This document shows, piece after piece, positions 24,413 through 35,558 of a stretch of DNA of 64,000 nucleotides (the first letter of the stretch is position 1; each line of letters starts with the position of its first letter). The stretch comes from Cruorifilaria tuberocauda. Taxonomy: Eukaryota > Nematoda > Chromadorea > Rhabditida > Onchocercidae. Under the pieces are notes generated by a model. That model did no database searches. It was not told the origin of the DNA and was given only the letters and a program-made list of their open reading frames with translations. Location of the stretch: positions 19,961-83,960 of the forward strand of contig JABVXU010000236.1 of NCBI GenBank assembly GCA_013365365.1, in the 5' to 3' direction. Both the position numbers and the translations under genes were made by a program.

Positions 24413-27400
24413 TTAGCGAACAGCCATCACCTGCAAAACAAACTTAGAGTTAATTACTTTAATGGTTCAGCTTAAACGTAGAGGTTTCCAGCATTTGGGC
24501 AAAATATGAATATAGAAGAAAATAAGGAATTTTTGAGAGATTATTTTTTTCAAGTAATTTCGATATTTCCAGTATGCTTTACCCTTTCATTTGTTACAGT
24601 AATAAAAACAGAAGATATCTGTTAAATAGCAAATGGTAAATTCACAGTTTGTGCTTGATTCAAATTCTCACAATCTATGAAAATATCGCAAATAATAAAC
24701 TAACAATGTCGTCAATTTTGAGAATAGAGCGAACACATTCAGCAGCTTGTTTGATTGCTGAAGATGATACCAAAAGTGGCTGTAACACATTTTCCTCTCT
24801 GATATCAGTAACATAGCCCTAAAAAAAACGATAATTTGCTTGATAGATTCATGAGAAAATTTAAGTATTGAAACCATCTAATGCACAGAAAAGAATAAGG
24901 AATCAAGGAATCCAGCAAAGAAAATACAGCGTTCATTCTAAATAAGTACACCGACCTTACGAATGTTTATTCCATGATTCTTCTTACCGTTCGCGTGTTG
25001 AGCACGCAATTCAGTAACAGTTGCTATAGGATTCAAACCAGCATTTTCGGCTAATGTATATGGAATCTGTTCCAGAGCATCTGCAAAAGCCTGAAAAAAA
25101 TCAAAGAAAATACCACACATACTTCGTGTGAAGCTTTATTTACCTTTAATTTCTATGAAATCTACAAAAACATTTTGAAAATCCGAGTTGCTAATTATAT
25201 TTTTCTTTACAGTAGACAAGAATTTCACTATGCAATATGAGATTTCGCAAAAAAATAATATAACGAACTCTCCAACAGTACTGTTCAGCACCAGGTCTTT
25301 CTTGAGCCAATTGGCGCAACTGCACCGCTATCTCCATTTCAGGTGCGCCACCACCTAAAGCAGAATAATTAAGCTGAATCAGTAAATAAACATTTTCGTA
25401 ATTGGAACAGAAGTTTACGAATTGCAGATATCCTTATCAGCGTATATGTTAGTGTAATCGAAAGATTTTTTATGACAAAAAAATTACTGGTCGAAAATAA
25501 AATGAATTTTAAATAATTTCACTAACCAGGGAGAAGAGCTTTCTTTTTTACCAAACATCGTATAACGCAAAGCGCATCATGAAATGACCGTTCTGCTTCT
25601 TCCAATACTAACTTATTAGAACCACGAATCAAGACTGAAACTGCTTGTCCCGGATTTTGCACGCCAGTAACCTGAAAACTGATTGAATTTACTTGAATTA
25701 AGCATATGTAGATTTCATTCTATAAATGATATGATGCAACTAATGAATGAAGAAATGATAGAACAGCTTTAATATTACATTCCGAAAAGTAAAAATTAGA
25801 CCTAAAATTTGCTAAAGATTTCCAAAATTCTTTACTTGAATAATTTTTCCATCTCCTCCTGTCGGAATCTGCTCAACAAGATCTGCAGAACCTAATGCTT
25901 CGGGAACAAAGTGGTCGATTGATGCAACTGGACGACAACCGAGAATGCGAGAGTAAAATTCGATGTCTTCTCTTTCAATATCTTTGATAACCATTATCTT
26001 CATTTTTGCCAAAAAATGCAAAGACATTTCATTTACCGCATCTCTTAAATATTATTTCATGAAAAAATAGAGACTATATTTAAATTTAACGGAAATTAGA
26101 ATTCAAAGTTTAATTTAAATATGGGGAAATTTTCCCTCCTTTTATCGCTTAATTTTCTATTAGAATAATAGATATTGGAAGAATGTTCCTCAAACCAATC
26201 CCAAACTATCTAAGAGATAAAGGGATAGAAATGATAGTTCTTCAATCTTTAACTTTCCTGCTATTTCGTAAACACTTATAATATTCAAATTATCAAAGTT
26301 CTATTCGACGAAAAAATAACTTTAAAGCACCTGAGAATGCTTTTTTGTATCATCAAGACATTACATCCTGCCTTCTTGATTTGCTTGCACAAATCAAGTA
26401 AGTACGTCCGTTCTTCTCTTAAGGCTCGATCCATTTGAGTGTAATCGGATAAAATCACTTGATTTTCCATCTCAAATGATGAAAAATTCCAAAATAATCG
26501 AATGATATGTCAACAAATTAAACAAAAAGTCGAAAGATGCAGAGAACAATAAGTGACTTAAACATAAGTGGAAGAAAATATACATCAGTTTTTGGAGGAC
26601 TCAGCTGAAACTGAATTAATCCAATTTGGGCTTTTTCAACACGTGTTGGACCTCCACGTCCCATGGAACGCTGATCAATAAGTGCACCATCTATCAAGCA
26701 AGACTCTTCAACAGTTTCGCCCACTTTCTTCACGATTTTAATCATCCGCAAATCGACGTTGTTATCCTCCGAATTGGTAATCTAAATTTATAGCATTTCA
26801 GATGTGAATACATGCTTATTGATAGTTAATTTCAAACAAAATCTTTTTACTTTTTTAACAGCATTCACGGCCATTGGTGCAAGCAACCATGAATATTGAG
26901 ATACAACCTAAAATGGAGAAATATTTTCGATAATAAACTAAATGTTAACAGTTATATCAATTTTTTTTAACCTTAAGAGACTTAAAAACATAAAATATGA
27001 CTTGCTCGATTACAAAGCATTATATGCTTCCTTATTATTATATCTCCTCTTGTAAGACAGTTTCAAAAAATGGAACTCCATTATTCATATTGATATGATA
27101 AGGAAATTAAAAGGTTCTAATTTCCGAGGTTTTATGACAAAATTACGAAAACTGAGCTATAATTAGTGAATTAAAAAATAATTACTTTTGAATTCAAACT
27201 AGTTGTAGCAATTTTCGCTAGTTGGTCATCGCTTTCGAGATCGATTGGTGAAGCCATTGATTCCAGGATCTTTTCAGCTTGAATCGAAGCGCGCTGAAAA
27301 CTCTCCGAAATCGTCGTCGGATGAATCCCTAAAATAATCCTTGAGAAATTCATATGACTGTTTTCTTGCTTGACATCATTTAAACCTAGGAAGAGAAAAA

Positions 27401-28415
27401 TTTAAAAAAAAAAATTTATTCATCCTAAGACTCTGCGAGAACTTCTTGTTTCTGTTTTTCTATCCATAATTAAAAACATTTAAATACCTTTGTTTAATAA
27501 TTTCTCCGCGCCATCAAGCAATGCACCGGCAATAACAACTACCGTTGTAGTTCCATCACCAGCTTCGATATCCTGGGCTTTTGATAATTCAACCAGCTAA
27601 AATGACGAATATCTTCTATCAATTTACCGTAACAACATGATTGATAAATCACCATAAAATAACAGAACATATTCTGAAGATTTCCTAATAGTTTCACCAA
27701 AAGTTTTACCATTTTAGCTGCAGGATGTATGACACTCATTTGTTTTAAAATTGTTGCGCCGTCGTTTGTTATTGTTACTTCACCTTTTCCCGTTTCAATC
27801 ATCTTATCCATCCCTGATATGAATATTACGTTCACTCGTGTACAACTATCAACTTTCATTGATCTTTTCTTATTAAATTCTGGTTAGGAACAATTTAGTT
27901 TTTTTCAATTTGTCAAAAAAAACAGCAGCTAAATTTGAAATGAAAAATAACCTTTAGGTCCCAGACTTGTTCTAATGGCGTCAGCAACAGCCTTTGCCGC
28001 AGTAATATTACTGCTTCGCACACTATCCGGTTTATCCTTGTCCTGCAAACATGCAGTTAAGATGACCGATCATAAAATAATAGATGAGATCTATTTCAGA
28101 TTTGATTAACTCTATAAATCACTCTGCATAAATATTTAAAACAGTTTACATGCTAATGCTATCGAATAGCTACAAGATTCATCTTTTCGTGCTGCTCTTC
28201 TTATTTATTAACAAGATGTAATGCTTCTATGACTCTAAATTCAGCACATATTTTGCTTTTCAGCTCACCAATACATCATTTAATCTAACAGTGATAAATA
28301 TTCAATATAACTTAAAATCATAATAACAATCATAATAACGAAAGGATTGTACCTTAAAAGCAAGTGATGGGACTTTTCCAAGTGCTTTCGATGGAGCAAT
28401 CGTTGCTTTCGCCAT
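24413..28415 (-). CDS. cct-4: T-complex protein 1 subunit delta (CCT4)
   Basis: Fourteen exons, every junction in phase: 28415-28353, 28042-27952, 27813-27710, 27596-27488, 27328-27186, 26907-26851, 26781-26584, 26470-26331, 26043-25836, 25671-25527, 25354-25269, 25090-24956, 24818-24705, 24430-24413. The product is 536 residues against 539 in human, so full length. It is a subunit of the cytosolic TRiC/CCT ring that folds actin, tubulin and other proteins using ATP. ATPase landmarks are present: [40 protein letters not shown] and the C-terminal [16 protein letters not shown]. Delta-type features include [11 protein letters not shown] near the N terminus and [16 protein letters not shown] in the apical domain. 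The protein ends DDIVMAVR. It is head-to-head with CHERP, suggesting a shared promoter region. Confidence 0.97.
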
Positions 28416-28828
28416 TTTACGATACTGATAACGTAGAGCACAATGAAGAAACTAAAATTCGGTTAATCATCATAGCATTACTATTACTACTAAATAATAT
28501 GTATAGCTATGCGCTTCCTTCATCCTTACTTTCCCGGGACATCCCAGACCTTAAATTCCACGCTAAACCACAAGCAACCCAATTCTCCCACTTTCAGGTT
28601 ACTTCCTCCGGAAAAACTTGGGCCGGCCACAATAAGCTGGGATTTAATGACTCGGACTACTATTATTAGTATTGTTTCAGATGTTGTCTTTTGCTTTTTC
28701 TTTTGCTTCCTTTCCGTTTTTCCATTTTCTGCTCTCCGTTGAGGATTTTCGGGGTTATTTTTCTTCCTAAAATATATTTACAGGTTTTATCATTTATCTA
28801 AAAAAGCCACAATTAAGCTCTATGAATT
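28416..28828. promoter_or_regulatory. Shared 5' region of CCT4 and CHERP
   Basis: The start codons of the two divergent genes are 413 bases apart. A GC-rich block at about 28507-28660 contains CCCGGG and GGCCGGCC, unlike the AT-rich flanks. It is likely a bidirectional promoter; the acceptor TATTTACAG ending at 28783 is a candidate trans-splice site for CHERP. Confidence 0.5.
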
Positions 28829-31800
28829 ATGCTTGGTACGCCATCTTTAAATTCAACATCGGTACCCCGAGCACCAGGTAATTTATTATTCCATCTTTAT
28901 CTTTCTCATTTCTTGATATTTTAGGGCGGAAAAAGTGCTATAAGCCTCATCAAAACGAGCAAAAGTTTAAATTGAAATAGTGGGTCACTGGATTTTTCGA
29001 GAATATTTTTTCCTTATTTTTTTTACACCATTGTTTTAGAAGACGAAGATTCTCGAAATGTAATTGATCGTTTGGCAGAATTTGTGGCAAAAAATGGAAT
29101 GGAATTTGAGGAGCGCACGAGAGCTAAGCAGTATGGTGATCCGCGTTTTGCATTTTTATACGGTGGAGAGTTTGCAGATTACTATCGTTTCCGGGTTATG
29201 CAAGAAATCCAGAAACGTAAGAAAATTTTCCAGTAATTTTGAATCTTTATATGAAATATTTTGGAAAACATGAGTGACTGTGTTTGGTATTTTCTATAAT
29301 GATTTGTATTTCGACAGATAGTTTGCAAGTAGTATATTTGCAGCTTTATGATTTCTTCTATTAAATTATTTTGTTTCATGTTTCAGTAAATGATGGAAAT
29401 CCACCTGCAGGTTTAGCTCCTCCCCCAGCTCAAGTACCGCAATTTGATGCAAATACAGCCTTAACTCAAATTGCAACTTTCAACCAGCAGATTGCTGATA
29501 GCGAAGCGAACTTAAGAGCCCAGTTTGAGTCTATCGAATTGCAAAAAGAGGTATTGCTTATTTCTAAGAATGCTTTGCTATCTGATTTGTTGCACTTATG
29601 AAATTTTGCGTATCATTTTATCGTTTGCTATAATACTTAATATTGGGTTTCTTAATATTGGCGCAGTTTTCGTGTATAATTGCATTTTCTTTGAAATAAA
29701 GCTCGCTGTCTATCTTAAATAAAATCGTGATTCTCCCTTTTAATTTGTATTTGGTAATTTCTTTCAGAAATATTGTTTAAAATTATTCTGGTTATGTTTT
29801 TAGGCTCAGCTTGCCATAGCAATTGAAAAAGCTGAAGCAGACAAAATTGCATCCATATGTGAGCAAGTTGCTCTGGATGTTGAACCCCTTTCGAAAATGC
29901 TTGATCAGCTTAGTGGTCACTGCAGCAAAGATGTTATTTCGGTGAGTTACAGTTTAGCTTACACTTTTTTCAAATCGCAATTATCATTTCTTGAATGAAA
30001 AACATTTTTGTGAATGAAAACTGGAGAAACTGATTGGTGTTTGTGAAGGCCACAAATATTTCGACGATGGTTGTTATAAAGCATGTTTTGTATATACTTT
30101 AAATCGAATTGCAATTATCATTTCTTTAAAATGGCTTTTCTTAAGATTCTCTAGAATTTATAATTATTTTATGCTATATCGTTTTGCCGGTTTTGTAGAA
30201 CAGCAAGAAGTGGATATTCGAGAAATGCACAACTGATCGCTTGCGTGAGGCTATATTAATGTATCTATTATACCGGGTGAAGGAACCACGTGCTACTGAG
30301 CAATTCAAACTTCATATTTTATATTTAATAAATGATTGGGCTCACCATTGGTAAGAATTATTCATGTGTCGAACTTTTAAATTTTATTGAAAACTCGAGT
30401 ATTTCAAAAAGTCCGAGATTTTCGTACTTTGCAAAATCATGAAGAATATCCGCTCATTCAGTGTTACAAAACTTCTGGAGATTTATTAAAATCGTAAATA
30501 AGTTTTCTCTCGGAATTATTCCTAATCGTTTAAAATTGCTATTTTGCGTAAAGGGCATGAAACCTGATCTAATTTGTTGAACTTTTATTGTTTTTAATTT
30601 CATTTGTTACTAAGAACTTGAATAATTTGCCTTGTTATTTTTAAACAAAAAAAAAGTTATTTTAATTTAGTCAACGTAAAAAATTGGATGCAATTCGGCA
30701 AATGCTTTCACGATATGTTCCTCAACTCTATGCTTTCACAGCTCAGGGTGTTAAAGAAGCTATTGTAAATGAAAAACTGGAGAAACTGATTGGTGTTTGG
30801 GAAGGCCACAAATATTTCGACGATGGTTGTTATAAAGTATGTTTTGTATATACTTTAAAACATCGATATCACGGTTGTTTGAAATAGATTAGTAATGAAT
30901 TAATATTGAATTTAGTACATTAGTAAAGCAATGAAATGATATTGAAATGGTCTTTCTGCATTATAATCGTACGCAACACAAATTATTTGCGTGCATTTGA
31001 AATACATTAAGATTGTAATTTTCAGCAATTACGAAACCCACTGTTGTTATACCAGAATTGGAAAAATGCACAACAAGCAGAATACGCAAAGAAAGCAGCG
31101 GAAATTCATGGACAATTATTGGCAACTTATAAGGGTTATGAGCAGCAGCATCAAGAATTTGCACTGCATTGTAGGACGCAAATCGCTCTAATTCAGCAAC
31201 AGATTGAAGCCGAAAGGATGAAACAAAGTAAAGCTTGAACTATTAAATGTTAGTCGGGTACATAAATTAATCATCTATAGCTTACTTTATTCTAAAGATT
31301 CACTATTATAATAATTTATGTTGGATTGCAGGAACTTAAGTTATTGTGATGCAATATTTTGGCTAAACTTTACAGAAAGTGGTTGATGTAGGTATGCTCA
31401 GCAATCAGTCTTACAAAAAATTACCAGGCTTATTTCAGTTGGTAAAACAAATACTTTCAGATATGCCCTTACCTGCATCAGGACCTACAATGCTGCCACC
31501 ACCGGCATCAACAACAGCTGAAGGACCAACACCATTAAATCGTCGTGAACGTCGGTCTCGTTTTGATCAGAAAATTGCAGGACCACCAGCAGCACAAAAC
31601 AATTTTGCCAATATACCTCCAGAAAATGATTATGGTCGTTTCTTCACTGCTCCTCCACCACATACCAATGTCCCATCACCAAAAGGTAAATTTGAAAATG
31701 ATTAAAGATGCTTTTATCTAGCACGATTTAATTGTTATTGCCCTCATAAATTTCGCCCATCGAAAAACCATGCGCATAGTGAGCACTGAGTAATATTAAA

Positions 31801-34416
31801 ATGTGTAAGGGTATAATTCTTTATATAAATATAACTTCAGCCAGTTCAGTGGAAGTTTAAGAACAATCTAAAAGTTAAATTGTATGTTGAACAAAATCAT
31901 CATTTATTTTCTTATAAAGCGATTACGAAATTAAATAATCCTTGAGAAGTAGAACATATAGTTTGTGGAACAATACCTTATAGCAGACTTTGATACCAGC
32001 ATTTTTGATGATTAAAACTTTAGACATATACCATGCTCGACCTGACGAGGACGATCCATCTTATGTTATTTACGATGAAGACGAATTCGGTCTGCAAAAT
32101 AAAAATCGCAAAAATGAGGGTGAAACTCAAGCAGCTCGTCCACCGTTTCGTGGCTCAGCGCAAACTCCCATTTTTGGGCCTCCACCGCAGACTGTAAATT
32201 TGGTTGATTTTATATATCAGTTTGCAACCGCATGTTTGCTACCTTTCTATTATTTTTTAGATTCTTGTTCAGTTCAATATAAAGTATTGTGTTATTACTA
32301 TTTTAAAATTTCTTTCTTTTTTATCGCTTCGTTGCGTTATATTGGTTTGTTGCAGATGTTTGATGACACCGCTTTAATCCCAAGTGTTCCCTATTACGAG
32401 TTGCCTGCGGGTATGATGATGCCATTGATTGAAATGGAAGATGTACTGGTGACGTTTTCAGTTCCCGTCTTTATTACCGTTACCTTTACCGGACATTACC
32501 GAACTAGCCTAATTTAGATTCCTGATATCAAATAATTGCATAACATAAAAAGTGGAAGAATAGAATAATTCAGCTGTATCCCGATGAAACTTTCTAAATG
32601 TTGTATTTTACCTTTCCTACCTAATTCACTTTTTTTCAGTACAAACCTGTAGTAGTGTCAAAACTACGTCTTCCTCCCCCAATTCCACCAACTGAACGCT
32701 TATTGCGTGCTATGGATGCATTTTATGCTCCACAAACCTTGGAAAATCAAAGAGATACGTGAGTTTTATTGACATCTCTTTCATGAATTTTAATAAGTAA
32801 AACTTCCAGGAAAAAGAAATGCATTCTTATATTTCAACCATTTGACACAGTGAGTGATATCCGAAAAGAAGATTGCAACCACTTTATATATTCTCATAAA
32901 CAAAGCAATACTAGCTGATTTGTCTTATGTGGAAAGTGTTACCGTTGCTTGCATTAACTATTTATAAGTTTGATTTGTTCAATTTTTTGGCTTCATTTAG
33001 GGATGGTTGGGAACGTCATGGTTTATTCGAATATTATGCAAAGAAGAATGAAATAAAAAAAAAAGTGGAGGAACAATTGAAAGCAGAAGGGAAAACATTA
33101 GAAGATGCAATTGAGAATGTTTATATCGAGGAAAATAATGAGGAAAAAGATGAAAAACGAAATTATAGACGTTCTTCGTCAAGGTTGTGATTGTTACTTC
33201 ATTTTTGCTTTTCAAAATTTTATTATAAACTGCGCATATAACTAGAGTGCTTCTCAAAAAAAAAAATGTAAAAATTAAATTTGCATCACATATTATATCA
33301 ATGCGTATTTTTATATCGAGGCCTATTTTCATTGCCATATGTGTAAATAATGTTTGATTTTACAATAAATAAGAATTTGTTTAAAAGTCAAGATTCTCTT
33401 TTTCTTATAAATCAATAAATGAGTGATGGAAGGGGAACTGAAATAATCTTTTTATTATTTAAGAGTGTATCTTTTTTCGTTTTCACTTCTGCCTCTCTTT
33501 TGATTCTTTCTGTTTCAGTGTTACATTTGAAGGAATGTTTTAGGAGCCATCATCGATCGAGTTCATCTGATTCATCATCCAGTCGGTCGAGCTCTTATTC
33601 AAGTGACAGATCAAGAAGACGATCGAAAAGTAGCCATTCAAGATCAAGCGGAAGTCTTAGCTCTCGATCTAGATCTCGATCCTTATCACGTTCGGATTCA
33701 AGGTAATTGTGACAACTGTTGCTTTTTATTGGCATTCGTTTTTTTTTTAATTTCTAATTGACGCGCGTGATCCAGGCATCGTCGTAGCAGATCTCGATCA
33801 AATTCATCTAGGAGGCGGAAGCGTTCTGAATCACGAAGTGCTTCTCCTGATACACGACCGTCATTTGGAAATTCGAAACAAATCGGTAGTCGAAGTCCTA
33901 CTCCGAAATTGTAAGAGTTTCAGTCTGCATATTGTATCAAAATATCAAAATGTTCATGGCTTACTGAGCAGCTTGCTCGCTTATTACGTTTATTTTCACG
34001 AGCATGAATTATCCTGGTCTTTCTAATTTGTTTTTCATGCTTAATTATTATGAGCTATAATTATTTACGGTTTAATCGCAGTAATGTTCCAGCATTCCAC
34101 CATCTGGACCTCCACCACGATTAAGTTCTGCGAACAAAGGTGCGCAACTATTAGCGAAAATGGGTTGGCAAGGTGGCGGCTTAGGTGCCGATAGGCAGGT
34201 AACCGAATTTTGAAAACCTCATTGTTTCATTTATACATATTATTTTATCTATGTTAAAAAACCTATATTCAGGGCATTGAGGAACCAATACCAGGTGGTG
34301 AAATTCGAGATGTTATGGACCAGTTTCGTGGTGTTGGTTCAAAACCAGATATGTACGAAGAATATCGGAAGCAAATGAGTGGATATCACAAAAATAGAAA
34401 TAAGCGTTTTGATTAG
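28829..34416 (+). CDS. cherp: CHERP orthologue (SURP, CID, RS and G-patch protein)
   Basis: Sixteen exons: 28829-28877, 29040-29216, 29387-29550, 29804-29941, 30199-30350, 30671-30836, 31026-31227, 31461-31685, 32024-32193, 32356-32442, 32640-32758, 33001-33183, 33544-33702, 33776-33910, 34093-34198, 34273-34416 (stop TAG); 791 residues against about 916 in human. Domain order matches CHERP: SURP at about 20-72 (VIDRLAEFVAKNGMEFEER, LYGGEFADYY), CID-like helices at about 165-300 (HILYLINDWAHH, IRQMLSRYVPQLYAF), a proline-rich part, PSVPYYELPAGMMMPLI, LRLPPPIPPTERLL, an RS region at about 605-700, and a G-patch (LLAKMGWQGGGLGADRQGI). CHERP associates with U2 snRNP and splicing factors in the nucleus. 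An out-of-frame ATG lies at 28822, 7 bases before the start chosen. The exon 8 and exon 15 acceptors were picked by reading phase. Confidence 0.93.
30008..30103 (+). pseudogene. Broken partial copy of CHERP exon 6 inside intron 4
   Basis: Bases 30008-30103 match 30763-30859 (the 3' half of exon 6 plus the start of intron 6) with only about four differences. One is a single-base deletion in an A run that shifts the frame; another turns the splice donor GT into GC (30081-30082). No splice acceptor precedes it, so it cannot act as an exon. Short direct repeats of CAATTATCATTTCTT flank it at about 29978 and 30113. Confidence 0.9.
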
Positions 34417-35558
34417 ATTATGAAGTGATTCGTACCAATTAAATATAATTATTTTGCATTCATGAATAATATTTCGGGTGTCATATTTTCAGCCAGGAAT
34501 TGAAAATTAGTCAAATAAAATGTCAAAATGAAAGCAAAAAAGAGGAAAAGCGCAATCAAAATGAAAGTAAAAAAGAGGAAAGTTAAATAATAGATAGCTT
34601 AAAATTAAAAACTTTTTTCACCTTTTAATTATAAAAATGTTATGGCTGATTTAATTCCATAAGTAATTATCACTTACCAATCAAAAATCCGTTTATTCAT
34701 TTATCATACTAAACAACTCATTTCTTAGTTTTTTCTCCTATTCAATTTACTTTTTGATTTTTCAACTTGTTCAATTTTTGTTAACATTAAATCAATATCA
34801 AAAAACCTTTACTTCATTTAATATTTATTGCACTGGAATCGAACAAGAAATTGTTGACCCATATACATTTTCATTTCGTTATTTCATTTCCAATAATTAA
34901 CAGCAGTGCCCAAAAAAATTGCTTTTAACAAAGAAGAGGTTTGGTTTCAAGCGAATCCAAAAAAGATTTCAATAAATAAAATGTATCATAAGAGAATGAA
35001 CAAATAAAATTCTCATAGGAATAATCCTTTGTTATGGTCACAGTTTTGTATAGTCATAAAAATCATTATTTTTACATTTTAAGAATACTGTAAGAGGTAC
35101 ATCTAGATATATTTCAAAATTGATTAAATGTTCTTAGGAAATATAATTTAGAGCATCATTTCTGTCAAATAGAATTTTTCTTAGTAATAAAAATAGCTAA
35201 ATGTTAAAATTAAATAAAATTAAGGGTCGAATATTCATTTAATGCCAGGTGTGGAAACAATTTTTGAAATTCTTATGATGAAATATCAGAGATATGACCT
35301 CTTAAAATATTCCACGTTGATATCTAATGAACACAAATTACTTATATATAGATTAAGAATGAAAGATCCGATTCAGTTGAACCTTAGTATTAATATATGA
35401 GAGAATATATAACACTTATTCTTAATTTTTCACGCATTCAATCATTTTTGTTGCAACGAAGATGTCACGTATCACTTTCCTCATTATTATTTTTGTATTA
35501 CGATAGTTTCTTTGTAATGAGAAATTTTGAATTGGATAATTTTAAATAATAATCATTA
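34417..35558. other. Convergent intergenic region
   Basis: Between the 3' ends of CHERP (plus) and the lectin gene (minus). It contains a near-duplicate phrase, ATGAAAG followed by CAAAAAAGAGGAAA and a variant, at about 34528-34580. Otherwise AT-rich with no gene recognised. Confidence 0.55.

Noticed and set aside
31376..31460. Longer version of CHERP exon 8 starting at the TTTACAG at 31375
   Set aside because: It does not match the phase left by exon 7; the ACTTTCAG acceptor at 31460 does.
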